64,000 nucleotides of DNA from Paenibacillus sp. Root444D2 (lineage in GTDB: Bacteria; Bacillota; Bacilli; Paenibacillales; NBRC-103111): assembly GCF_001426375.1 (NCBI RefSeq), contig NZ_LMEO01000002.1, positions 101,136 to 165,135 of the forward strand, in the 5' to 3' direction. Each line of letters starts with the position of its first letter. Within the stretch, counting starts at the first letter, position 1. A model generated the notes under the pieces. That model saw only the letters and a list, made by a program, of their open reading frames with translations, was not told where the DNA came from and searched no databases. The position numbers and the translations under genes were made by a program. Shown piece after piece: positions 38,405 to 45,912 of this stretch.

Positions 38405-38421
38405 CTGATGCTGACGCCTCC

Positions 38422-38967
38422 TTATACTCTTGTGTTAGCATGTAGTTGTCCCACATAAACGAAACCATTCTCTACTTTGGTCGTGTATTCATCCAAAGGC
38501 TTTGGCGCTACAGCAAGGTTCTTACCATCTTGCGTATAATGAGCACCGTGACAAGGACAGAAATACTGATCTTTGTAAGCAGGATTATCGTTCCAGTTGA
38601 CTGTACATCCAAGATGCTTACAAGTTGGATTCAACGCAAAGAGCTTGCCGCCGCTGTCTTTGGAAATCCATGCAACCAGTTCAGCATCGCTTTCGTACCA
38701 GCCGTCAACCTGATGGACTTGGAACGTAAACGCTTGTGGAACATTTGTAATTTTACTTTCTTCGACAACTTTAACCCAATCCGAAGCACTCTTCTTTTGA
38801 AGGACAGGATCAATTGCAAACCGTATCATCGGTATAATAATACCGGCTCCCATAAATCCTCCAGCGCCACCAAGGGTGTAAGAAAGAAATTGTCGACGAG
38901 ACATTTCGCGTTTGGTCCCGGGTTTCTTCCCATGCTGTTCTTCTTTGTGATTGTTATGATCACTCAT
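38422..38967 (-). CDS. qcrA: Menaquinol-cytochrome c reductase, Rieske iron-sulfur subunit
   Basis: A Rieske protein with a twin-arginine-like N terminus (SRRQFLSYTLGGAGGF) and the [2Fe-2S] ligands in CKHLGCTVNW and CPCHGAHY. It has 181 residues from ATG 38967, which has GGAGGG upstream; an upstream frame extension lacks a ribosome binding site. It heads the qcrABC operon behind a strong promoter at 39074-39102. Confidence 0.94.
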   Translation of the reverse strand: MSDHNNHKEEQHGKKPGTKREMSRRQFLSYTLGGAGGFMGAGIIIPMIRFAIDPVLQKKSASDWVKVVEESKITNVPQAFTFQVHQVDGWYESDAELVAWISKDSGGKLFALNPTCKHLGCTVNWNDNPAYKDQYFCPCHGAHYTQDGKNLAVAPKPLDEYTTKVENGFVYVGQLHANTRV

Positions 38968-39073
38968 TCTCAGGTCTACCCTCCTACATTGGCCGATGTC
39001 CGAACCCTCTCGGACGTCAGTTACCTCTATCACGTGTCGTTCGACATTACACTACATAACTAGGACATTACTA

Positions 39074-39102
39074 ATAATAGCCTACGTCTACTAGGTCGTC
39101 AA
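39074..39102 (-). promoter_or_regulatory. Sigma-A promoter of qcrABC
   Basis: TTGACG (39102-39097) and TATTAT (39079-39074) are exactly 17 bases apart on the minus strand. The ~100-base leader that follows holds a TCCGA/TCGGA hairpin near 38997-39017. Confidence 0.65.
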
Positions 39103-39249
39103 GAATCCATAACTCCTTTTCGTCGGTTGAAATCTCGGCCATTGGACAAATTTTAACGAAATTGTCACAACTTTTTGGCAGCTAAAGAAATTAATTTCTC
39201 CCCTTATCCTGCACAACTTTTTTTCCATTAATACGCTGTCCGTTTAAAG

Positions 39250-39681
39250 TTAATCGTTCTGCTGCCATAGTTCTTGTACTTGTTTGGAAATACTTGATTT
39301 GATTAATTCTGATTGGCTTGTCCACTGCTCCATATCGACAACAATCAGCAAGTCGGTTTGCTCTGCTTTCCAAAGTGCTGCTTCTGTATGTATGGTAAGA
39401 CCGATTACATAACGGAACCCCATTCTTTTCAAATGAAGTGAGATGGTATTCAACTGTTCTCTCATATCCGTACCCGTTATGTAGTGAAGAGCTGGATAGG
39501 TTACTACTCTGCCTTTGTAAGGAATTTCAATCGTTTCCAGAGCATCTCGAAGCTGTTCTAACGCTAATGTCACTTGTGCAGGATCTTCAAACCCAGTCAA
39601 CCCCGTCAATGGAAGTAAACAGGTGTCCAAATACGGTTTCAATTCAAACCAATCTTGTGCTGATATATCATTAAACTTCAA
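39250..39681 (-). CDS. ypiF: DUF2487 protein (YpiF-like)
   Basis: 143 residues starting MKFNDISAQDWFELKPYLDT, with PLTGLTGFE and a conserved IEIPYKGRVVTYPALHY segment typical of DUF2487. It is cytoplasmic with no membrane helix. B. subtilis ypiF lies immediately upstream of qcrA, as here. Function is unknown. Confidence 0.82.
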   Translation of the reverse strand: MKFNDISAQDWFELKPYLDTCLLPLTGLTGFEDPAQVTLALEQLRDALETIEIPYKGRVVTYPALHYITGTDMREQLNTISLHLKRMGFRYVIGLTIHTEAALWKAEQTDLLIVVDMEQWTSQSELIKSSISKQVQELWQQND

Positions 39682-39751
39682 CGAATTGTCCTCCCCTATT
39701 GTTTGCCAAATGTACGCTTGCTATGTAATGTTACGAATCTCATCTTGTACT

Positions 39752-40783
39752 TTAATCCGTCCTTATCTGACTGTCAATCCGCTCACCCGATTGTTGACCG
39801 CGCAACGCCCCAAGCGCTTCCTCCAGATCCTGCTGCTTCACAACCAGATAGGGGCTCTCCCATTCTCCTTTTAATTGAATATAGCGAACGGTCGCCGGCT
39901 TCAAGTCACGATAGGATTTCGTCAATGTACGAAGCTCATCGGCTGGAATATCCGTTTTAATTGATCCTCCAATGATATCAAGCACACCCGACCAAGCGGT
40001 CAAACCATTCAATGTGGTTAATTGATCTAACAACTGATTAAGTACTAGCTGTTCTCTTTGATTCCGTTCCATATCAGAGGATTCTGCCGTGCCTAAATTG
40101 GATTTTCGGTAACGGATAAAATCTAACACCTGTTTGCCATTCAACTGCTGTTTTCCTTTGTTCAGATGAATATCCGTTCCATCACTTTCATCCTGATAGC
40201 GCATATCCATATCAACTTCGACGGTCATTCCCCCTAACTGATCGATGAGCTTCCGAAAGCCATCAAAATTAATAACAGCCATATAATCAATTGGAACTTG
40301 ATATACATCACTGAACAGCTTTTTGGTTTCATTTAGGGCTGTGTCTCTATTTTTATTGTAATAATAAGCATAAAAATAATTAGCTTTATGAGAACCGTCT
40401 AATCCCGACTTATCAGCTTCAATCTCCAGATCCCTTGGAATGGATACCACAGTTCCTTGATGGGTTTTCGGATTAATACGGAAAAGCATCATGACATCCG
40501 TATTCAGTGATCCCTCATTACCTTCTCGTTCATCTATTGCTGTTAGGAGGAACGTTAGCGGCCTTTCAATGGGATTGGTTGCTTGCGTAACAGGTGCAAA
40601 GCTTTCGCCATTTAGATTTGATGCTGCAGTGGCTCCAGGCGCAGCAATATGATCCAGCGTCTGATTCACTTTGTTATATAGAAAAGCCGCATACACAGAC
40701 GCAGCTCCTGCAATTAGACCTGTGATTAAAAGAACAGACGTCATTACTTTTCGAATACGGTGGTTTTTTATCATTTTTTTCAT
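39752..40783 (-). CDS. LytR-CpsA-Psr (LCP) family glycopolymer transferase
   Basis: LCP enzymes attach teichoic acids or other glycopolymers to peptidoglycan. An N-terminal anchor helix (VMTSVLLITGLIAGAASVYA) is followed by the LCP domain with FLLTAIDEREGNEG, VVSIPRDLEIE, INFDGFRKLIDQLGGMTV and RYRKSNLGTAESSDMERNQR, which carries the catalytic and phosphate-binding arginines. It has 343 residues. It lies between the IDEAL protein gene and ypiF, a position not occupied by an LCP gene in B. subtilis. Confidence 0.9.
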   Translation of the reverse strand: MKKMIKNHRIRKVMTSVLLITGLIAGAASVYAAFLYNKVNQTLDHIAAPGATAASNLNGESFAPVTQATNPIERPLTFLLTAIDEREGNEGSLNTDVMMLFRINPKTHQGTVVSIPRDLEIEADKSGLDGSHKANYFYAYYYNKNRDTALNETKKLFSDVYQVPIDYMAVINFDGFRKLIDQLGGMTVEVDMDMRYQDESDGTDIHLNKGKQQLNGKQVLDFIRYRKSNLGTAESSDMERNQREQLVLNQLLDQLTTLNGLTAWSGVLDIIGGSIKTDIPADELRTLTKSYRDLKPATVRYIQLKGEWESPYLVVKQQDLEEALGALRGQQSGERIDSQIRTD

Positions 40784-40871
40784 TCGTAGTCTCCTTATGT
40801 TTGGATTATAATGCTCATTTAAAGAGACGCATGGGGCGACGAATGAGTTCTTTTTTCACCCGATATGCAGC

Positions 40872-40910
40872 AAAAAAGGACACGTGAATAGGATTCACAT
40901 GCCCTCTTTT
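40872..40910 (-). terminator. Terminator of the IDEAL-protein gene
   Basis: Minus-strand GAGGGCATGTGAAT pairs with ATTCACGTGTCCTT around CCT, followed by TTTT, some 30 bases after the stop at 40941. Confidence 0.8.
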
Positions 40911-40940
40911 AGGTGTTTATGCCCGCCACCAAATAAGTAA

Positions 40941-41129
40941 TTAACCCAAGGATTGTAACGTTTTAAGCTCTGATGTAAGAGCCAGAAACGTAGTTTGATC
41001 TCCTTTGGCTAAAGCGCGGTCAATCTCTTTATAAAGATTTTCTTCTTTATATTTGCGTATGGCATTATCCCAAACCATTTCCGCGAAAAGTGCCAGCAGC
41101 GCATCGTTAGATACATTCATTTTTCCCAT
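40941..41129 (-). CDS. Small IDEAL-domain protein
   Basis: 62 residues, most of them forming an IDEAL-like domain: LFAEMVWDNAIRKYKEENLY followed by KEIDRALAKGDQTTFLALTSEL. B. subtilis YpiB, at the equivalent location, has a larger UPF0302 domain plus an IDEAL domain; this protein has only the latter. ATG 41129 has GGAGG 8 bases upstream; the slightly longer frame overlaps that site. It may be a protein-interaction or competence-type adaptor; this is inference. Confidence 0.8.
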   Translation of the reverse strand: MGKMNVSNDALLALFAEMVWDNAIRKYKEENLYKEIDRALAKGDQTTFLALTSELKTLQSLG

Positions 41130-41307
41130 GAGACCTACCTCCAAATGTTGTCCGCGGTTTGTCAGGAGCTTCTTTTTCGCAAAAACATGTAAGTCTGTTT
41201 CTTGGTGTATGCCAATCCCTTGTGTATGCCCCTACTCCATCATATTCACTCAGCACACCAGCGCTTCATTCAATCGCCCGATTCAATAGGAATGTGTCTT
41301 TACCTAT

Positions 41308-42468
41308 CTACTTGATGTCTTCTTTGAAACGTATACTTTCTTTATCCAGAAAGAGGACGACCTTATCTTCTTCAGCAACAAATGTTCCTTGAATCACTTT
41401 CGTTCCCAGCTTGGTGACTTGAATGACAACTCCATTCTCCTGATCTTCCCCGATCCGAATCAGGCCCAAATGCATCATCATTTGTAGAATTCGTTGTTCT
41501 ACGATCGATTCAGAACTATCATAATAGAAGGGTTTAACAAGCTTACAAAGCACATCTCCTAGCGATGCCATGGTTACCCATTGCCCACCTAGGCGATCAA
41601 TCCAGGCTACAATGCTTTGGACATTCGGAATCGGATTTTTATACAGCCTCAACCAAAACTTATAAACTTCTGCTAGGTTTTCTTTCTTGCCTTCTACCAG
41701 CCTTGCTTTTCCATCTTCAGTTAAGCGAAGAGTTTGTGAATGCTCACTAATCAGTTGCCTGTAATAGCAATAATCATAGATGAAAGAAAACCGGTTCGGA
41801 TACTCTTTAAACATGCGGCCATAGCCGAATCGCCATGTCCCTTTGGATACCATCTCTTCTTGAACCGATAATCGATTGAGAATTTGTTGAAGCTGTCGTT
41901 TGTACATAGAACCTTCCGCTGTGAGCGGTATCTCCTGCTCTTGTGAGATGAACGTCAAGAAATGAAAGATGTCATCGACGATAAGTAATTGCTCATCCCG
42001 GTATACATTAGGTTCACTTGTTGTTTTCAGGCTTTGTTTGAACTGTCCGGTTAGAACATCACTAAATCTACGCTTCAAATCTTGCGGAACATGAAATAAA
42101 AACTTAGTCTGCTGTGAATAGCCGTTAAACAGCCATCCAAGTTTCTTGAATTTAATGATCATATCCCGAGGATTCCATTCCTCTGAATCCTCCTTCTGAA
42201 ATCGTGATTGTTGAACTCTAGCGACAAGTTCTTCAATACTGAAAGCGTTGCGAGGATCGAAAAGCAGCGAATTCAAAAATCGAATATCCTCCAAGGCTAA
42301 GCCTTGAATGTGCTTCTCGAAAATCTCTCTGCGCAGAGCTGTGCTCAAAATCGATTGAATCAATTCATTCTTCGAATTACCATTACACTCACACTCGTAG
42401 GTATGAGCAATTCGGCCTAATTCATGGATATCGGCATAACTGAGCATATCCGCTAGGTTCATTTCCAT
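41308..42468 (-). CDS. Unrecognised protein, possible multi-winged-helix
   Basis: 386 residues, cytoplasmic, rich in aromatic and charged residues, without membrane helices or Walker motifs. The N terminus (LADMLSYADIHELGRIAHTY) and several repeated short helical modules with TEDGKARL and VTKLGTKVIQG look like tandem winged helices. These features recall the N-terminal, non-catalytic region of XPB/Ssl2-like helicases, but I cannot confirm this. It stands alone between the sigma-factor unit and the IDEAL gene. Confidence 0.6.
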   Translation of the reverse strand: MEMNLADMLSYADIHELGRIAHTYECECNGNSKNELIQSILSTALRREIFEKHIQGLALEDIRFLNSLLFDPRNAFSIEELVARVQQSRFQKEDSEEWNPRDMIIKFKKLGWLFNGYSQQTKFLFHVPQDLKRRFSDVLTGQFKQSLKTTSEPNVYRDEQLLIVDDIFHFLTFISQEQEIPLTAEGSMYKRQLQQILNRLSVQEEMVSKGTWRFGYGRMFKEYPNRFSFIYDYCYYRQLISEHSQTLRLTEDGKARLVEGKKENLAEVYKFWLRLYKNPIPNVQSIVAWIDRLGGQWVTMASLGDVLCKLVKPFYYDSSESIVEQRILQMMMHLGLIRIGEDQENGVVIQVTKLGTKVIQGTFVAEEDKVVLFLDKESIRFKEDIK

Positions 42469-42554
42469 CCTACATCCCCCATTTAGCGAAGCTTTCAGCT
42501 CCGAGGTTTCTAGTAACCATTATGGGATTTTTCACCAAAAATATTCCAATCGAA

Positions 42555-42590
42555 TAAAAAAACATGACTCTTTCAAAAAAGTCATGTTTT
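42555..42590. terminator. Terminator after the histidine phosphatase gene
   Basis: AACATGACT and AGTCATGTT pair around a 10-base loop, with A and T runs on either side. It separates the histidine phosphatase gene from the unrecognised gene at 41308-42468. Confidence 0.85.
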
Positions 42591-42602
42591 ACTTTATTGC
42601 TA

Positions 42603-43184
42603 TTATTCAGTTATAGATTGTAAGTGAGTTAAACAGTTATACAATTGAAGCTCCCAGCCCTCTTTTTGACGAAGTAGAATGGTCAGCGATGTATTCTGCA
42701 GAAAATCTTCACGATCCATGCGAAGAACCCTAAGAATCTGTACGATAAAACCTCCATGAGAAATCAATAATATTTTCCCACTCGGATAAGTCTGAAGTAA
42801 TTCTGCTTCTAGCTCTGTCCATCGTTTCCATAGATCTTCATCTGACTCTTGACCTAGTTCCTGAAGCTTCCAATTGGGTCCCCAGCGCTCTTCTCTTTCT
42901 GCAACGGTAGTTCCTTCTACCTGCCCATATTTACGCTCCCTTAGCCTCTTGTCTGTGCCTATAAAGGGGATCCCCGACAGATCCGAAACGATTTGTGCAG
43001 TTTCTCTTGCTCTCGTTAGATCACTGCTTATAATACCATCCCAGGTTTCTTTTGCTAATCTTAGTCCAAGTAACCGAGCTTGCTCTCTGCCTTCCCCGGT
43101 TAATTCTGTATCAAGCTGCCCCTGCAGCTTTCCAAGACGATTCCATTCTGTACTCCCATGACGTATGAATCCGATTGTTGTCAT
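42603..43184 (-). CDS. Histidine phosphatase family protein
   Basis: 193 residues with the phosphoglycerate mutase-like catalytic motif GFIRHGSTEWN (RHG), the second catalytic histidine in LLISHGGF, and SDLTRARETAQI. Such enzymes include broad-specificity phosphatases (PhoE) and CobC-like phosphatases; no cobalamin genes are nearby, so the substrate is unknown. ATG 43184 has GGAGGG 7 bases upstream. Confidence 0.85.
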   Translation of the reverse strand: MTTIGFIRHGSTEWNRLGKLQGQLDTELTGEGREQARLLGLRLAKETWDGIISSDLTRARETAQIVSDLSGIPFIGTDKRLRERKYGQVEGTTVAEREERWGPNWKLQELGQESDEDLWKRWTELEAELLQTYPSGKILLISHGGFIVQILRVLRMDREDFLQNTSLTILLRQKEGWELQLYNCLTHLQSITE

Positions 43185-43212
43185 TCGCTTGCCCTCCACC
43201 ATCTCTATAAAA

Positions 43213-43236
43213 TAAAAAATGCTCCTACAGGAGCAT
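43213..43236 (-). terminator. Terminator of the sigma/anti-sigma unit
   Basis: ATGCTCC and GGAGCAT pair around a 4-base loop and are followed by TTTTTTATTTTAT on the minus strand, right at the anti-sigma stop codon. Confidence 0.88.
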
Positions 43237-43865
43237 TATGCTTTTGTTCGTGACAACCAATTCATAATAATGATTGTAGCAATTAGACCTAGTATCGAAA
43301 CGACCAGTAAGTAATGCGGATAGGAGTGAATAGGTCCTACGTGGAAGCGTAAAGGTTCCATGAAGCTAGGATTCAGACTCGCTACCGCGTCCCCCATCTT
43401 ATGGCCATTCATCGATTCAGCACCGCTGGTCTTCAGGGCTTGCGGCGCTTGAAGATCAAACAAAGAATTATCCGCAGTTGCTATTGAAGATTGTGGCGTT
43501 CCATCGTACACGATTGCAAATAAGAAGCTGAATACGAATAAGGCTAAACAAAAAGCAATAACAGCGGTAAGATTCCGTCTAAGTGTGTAAGAGATGGCAT
43601 ACATACGTTCAGAAACTGGAATTCGCCATGACTCATTTTCGTAAATTCGATTCATAACCTTGCCCGAAACCATTGGCTCATAATCAGGCAGCTCACTCTC
43701 AATCGCCGCAGTACGAATGAGTATCGTACTTTCTTCCCATATTTGAAATTCTTCTGCACATTCGGCACAAGTTGTTATATGCTCATCTACCGCGGCACGA
43801 CGCAGGTCATCATTCGGCAAATCCCAATATACCCCAAATAACTCCTGGATCTCACTACACTTCAT
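43236..43865 (-). CDS. Zinc-finger anti-sigma factor
   Basis: 209 residues. The N-terminal ZAS-type zinc motif DEHITTCAECAEEF (HxxxCxxC) faces the cytoplasm, followed by a membrane helix (LTAVIAFCLALFVFSFLFAIV), an extracellular stretch, and a second helix at the C terminus (YLLVVSILGLIATIIIMNWL). It sits 6 bases after the ECF sigma gene, so it is its likely cognate inhibitor. The signal that releases the sigma factor is unknown. Confidence 0.88.
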   Translation of the reverse strand: MKCSEIQELFGVYWDLPNDDLRRAAVDEHITTCAECAEEFQIWEESTILIRTAAIESELPDYEPMVSGKVMNRIYENESWRIPVSERMYAISYTLRRNLTAVIAFCLALFVFSFLFAIVYDGTPQSSIATADNSLFDLQAPQALKTSGAESMNGHKMGDAVASLNPSFMEPLRFHVGPIHSYPHYLLVVSILGLIATIIIMNWLSRTKA

Positions 43866-43871
43866 GATCTT

Positions 43872-44453
43872 TCATCCCTTCGATTCTTCGAATATCGGTT
43901 CACTGAAATAAGGATCCAGTTGTAATTTAACGGATGCCCTTGCTCTAAACAAGAGTGACTTCACCGAGCTTACCGTTTGGCCTAAAATGTTCGCGATTTC
44001 CTGATAATCCATCTGATCGTACTCTCTAAGTATCAAAGCCGATCGTTGTTTCTCTGGTAAACTGTTAATTGCTTCGCGAACCATAGACACTTTCTCATTA
44101 CGCAGCATAGCTTGCTCTGGCATGGCATCAAAGGATGCATGTGGCGTAAGTCCACTTTGTTCCAACGAGACTTGAACGCTTTTATTTTTGCGCAGCTCAC
44201 TCAGAACCGTATTCCGGGCAATGGTGTATAACCAGGTTGAAAAGGATGCCTCGATTTCACGGAAAGAATGCAAACTGCGATACGCTTTATAAAAAGTTTC
44301 GTTACACAGATCTTCTGCGATGGCTTCCATCTGCGTATTCTTTAACATATGAAATATAAATGCAAGGATTTTACGCTCGTAACGACGCATAAGTTCATTG
44401 TAAAGTTGAACATTTCCATCCTTGATTTCTCTGATCAATTGGGAATCGGTCAT
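43872..44453 (-). CDS. ECF-family RNA polymerase sigma factor
   Basis: 193 residues with sigma region 2 (LYNELMRRYERKILAFIFHM, AEDLCNETFYKAYRSLHSF) and region 4 (INSLPEKQRSALILREYDQM, YQEIANILGQTVSSVKSLLF). AGGAGGG precedes ATG 44453. It is co-transcribed with the zinc-finger anti-sigma gene. Its regulon is unknown; it resembles SigW/SigV-like envelope-stress factors only in general form. Confidence 0.92.
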   Translation of the reverse strand: MTDSQLIREIKDGNVQLYNELMRRYERKILAFIFHMLKNTQMEAIAEDLCNETFYKAYRSLHSFREIEASFSTWLYTIARNTVLSELRKNKSVQVSLEQSGLTPHASFDAMPEQAMLRNEKVSMVREAINSLPEKQRSALILREYDQMDYQEIANILGQTVSSVKSLLFRARASVKLQLDPYFSEPIFEESKG

Positions 44454-44504
44454 TACGTGGCGGCCCTCCTAACGATCCCGGGTACCACTCCAACTGCTCA
44501 TACA

Positions 44505-44537
44505 TGTTGTACTGCTGCAGGAGTGAAAAGTTGCGGT
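44505..44537 (-). promoter_or_regulatory. Possible ECF-type autoregulatory promoter
   Basis: Minus-strand CCGCAACTTTT (44537-44527) lies upstream of GTACAAC (44511-44505) at a spacing expected for ECF promoters (AAC-type -35). It is 50-80 bases before the sigma gene. ECF sigma factors often drive their own operon, but this match is only suggestive. Confidence 0.3.
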
Positions 44538-44728
44538 TATTTGTGAAAAAATTATGAATTTATGTATGAATAAAATACGAGCCTATAAAACCTTCTTGAT
44601 CCATCACGAAATTCCTGCTAGATTCGACAAATTGTTGGATAAAGTTCAATTCGCAGCGTGTCTGATGCAAACAACAGACTGTCCTTCCCATTATATAATA
44701 AAATCAGAAAAATATGGTATATATGCAC

Positions 44729-44754
44729 AAAAAAAAACCGCCGAATCGGCGGTT
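44729..44754 (-). terminator. Terminator of the predicted sRNA
   Basis: AACCGCCGA and TCGGCGGTT pair almost without a loop (7 bp plus 5-nt loop realistic), followed by nine T on the minus strand. It may also stop read-through from the deacetylase gene. Confidence 0.9.
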
Positions 44755-44802
44755 GCACTTATGGTGCGATTATCGGATAGGAGTGGAGAGAAACCATACT
44801 GT
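44730..44802 (-). ncRNA. Predicted ~73-nt small regulatory RNA
   Basis: A perfect sigma-A promoter (TTGACA, 17 bases, TATAAT) is followed after ~50 bases by a strong intrinsic terminator, with no ribosome binding site between them. The RNA would begin near 44802 and end near 44730. It can fold as a 5' stem UAUGGU/ACCAUA (44798-44793 with 44765-44760) closing a 27-nt CU-rich loop containing CUCUCC and ACUCCUAUCC, then the terminator stem. CU-rich loops of this kind pair with Shine-Dalgarno sequences in Gram-positive sRNAs. A 12-codon frame (44797-44759) is present but lacks a ribosome binding site. A perfect cre box lies upstream. Confidence 0.7.
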
Positions 44803-44808
44803 ACTTTT

Positions 44809-44837
44809 ATTATATGTATACGGTTTCATTCTGTCAA
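44809..44837 (-). promoter_or_regulatory. Perfect consensus sigma-A promoter of the predicted sRNA
   Basis: TTGACA (44837-44832), a 17-base spacer and TATAAT (44814-44809): all twelve positions match consensus. It is the strongest promoter sequence I found in the window, yet no protein-coding gene starts directly behind it; the sigma gene begins ~360 bases later, beyond the terminator. Confidence 0.85.
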
Positions 44838-44846
44838 TACTTATTT

Positions 44847-44860
44847 TGAAAACGTTTACT
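44847..44860. promoter_or_regulatory. Perfect catabolite-responsive element (cre)
   Basis: TGAAAACGTTTACT matches the B. subtilis cre consensus TGWAARCGYTWNCW at every position. It lies 9 bases upstream of the -35 box of the predicted sRNA promoter (about -45 to -58), a position at which CcpA is known to activate some promoters, such as ackA in B. subtilis. Confidence 0.65.
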
Positions 44861-44871
44861 AACTCATTTTT

Positions 44872-45744
44872 TTAAGATTGAAGGGGTTGTAATTGATGCC
44901 TCTTCGCTTGCTTAATCAAATTATTTATGGAATGTGGTCGAATGAATGGACTGCCTGCATTGATCCGTGGGATTTGCATAGGATCCGTTTCCTTCATGGT
45001 TATACCTGGCTTTGTTGTAAAGGCAAACTTAACTCCAGCTTCCTGAAGATATGAAATCGTAACATCATCATAGCTTCCGAAAGGGTACGCATAGGAATCG
45101 ACGGACTTTGAGCCATTCACTTCAATGAGTTTAGAAAGACCTGTCCGGGTATCGTTCAGAATTCTTTGTTTGAATTCATCGTTTGTTTCTATTATACCGT
45201 TTAGTGTTATTTTGTTGGTTAACAGCGGCTTGCCATTGCTCATCGCATGCAGCGCATCCGAATGACATTGAAAATCAATGCCAGCAAACTCATTTCGCAT
45301 TTTCATAATCTCTTCTCTAGACAAGGAAGGTAAAGGTGTTCCTCCCGGGTTGTCCAAATCTTTGGTAATAACGAAGTTCACAGCAGGTACTCGCATTTTT
45401 TTGAGTATCGGAAAAGCATTGGTGTAGAAGCTTTTGTAGCCATCATCAAACGTAACAAGCACCGCATTGTCAGGAATTGCCGTCCCTTCTGACTTGAAGC
45501 TTTTAAACTCATCCATGCTAATGAAATGATAACCTTTCCGCTGCATAGCCTCCAACTGCTTTTCGAACAGCTTAGTCGAAATCGTCACGGAGCCCTGTAC
45601 CTGATCATCGATATGGTGATACACAAGTACAACAACTTCATTTGAATAAACAACATCATTTGCTCGCACTAAGGATGGCAAAAAATTCATGAAAGCGATT
45701 AACAAAATAAGCATACTTTTCCATACTAATTGGATCTTCATCAC
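44872..45744 (-). CDS. Secreted polysaccharide deacetylase
   Basis: 290 residues with a signal peptide (SMLILLIAFMNFLPSLVRA) and a NodB-type carbohydrate esterase 4 domain: VLVYHHIDDQ, LVTFDDGYKSFYTNAFPILK (catalytic Asp and metal site), FQCHSDALHAM and YAYPFGSYDD. It probably deacetylates a cell-wall or extracellular polysaccharide. It is monocistronic, downstream of tyrA, in the interval where B. subtilis carries aroE and ypiA. Confidence 0.87.
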   Translation of the reverse strand: MMKIQLVWKSMLILLIAFMNFLPSLVRANDVVYSNEVVVLVYHHIDDQVQGSVTISTKLFEKQLEAMQRKGYHFISMDEFKSFKSEGTAIPDNAVLVTFDDGYKSFYTNAFPILKKMRVPAVNFVITKDLDNPGGTPLPSLSREEIMKMRNEFAGIDFQCHSDALHAMSNGKPLLTNKITLNGIIETNDEFKQRILNDTRTGLSKLIEVNGSKSVDSYAYPFGSYDDVTISYLQEAGVKFAFTTKPGITMKETDPMQIPRINAGSPFIRPHSINNLIKQAKRHQLQPLQS

Positions 45745-45834
45745 GTTCGCCCCACAATAAAATATGTAATATATATATGAATAGATGTCATTATATCACG
45801 AAGCTTTTTCTTTGAGAATCTGTTAACAAAAATA

Positions 45835-45895
45835 AAATAAGCTGATCCCTTCCTCTTTTCGAATTGTCCAAAAAAGGAAAGAAACCAGCTTATTT
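45835..45895 (-). terminator. Terminator of the trp-hisC-tyrA unit
   Basis: AATAAGCTG and CAGCTTATT form an outer stem with TTCCTCTTTT/AAAAAAGGAA inside, then TTTATTTT on the minus strand, a short way past the tyrA stop. Confidence 0.75.
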
Positions 45896-45912
45896 ATCTA
45901 CAATTATGAGCA

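Noticed and set aside
39140-39175. Rex operator upstream of qcrA
   Set aside because: TTGTGACAATTT has one good half-site, but the second half does not match the TTCACAA consensus.
44759-44797. 12-codon peptide gene inside the predicted sRNA
   Set aside because: It begins about 5 bases from the predicted RNA start without a ribosome binding site, so coding is unlikely, though not excluded.
44554-44862. 102-codon open frame on the plus strand between sigma factor and deacetylase genes
   Set aside because: No ribosome binding site, odd composition, and it runs antisense through the sRNA promoter, terminator and cre site.
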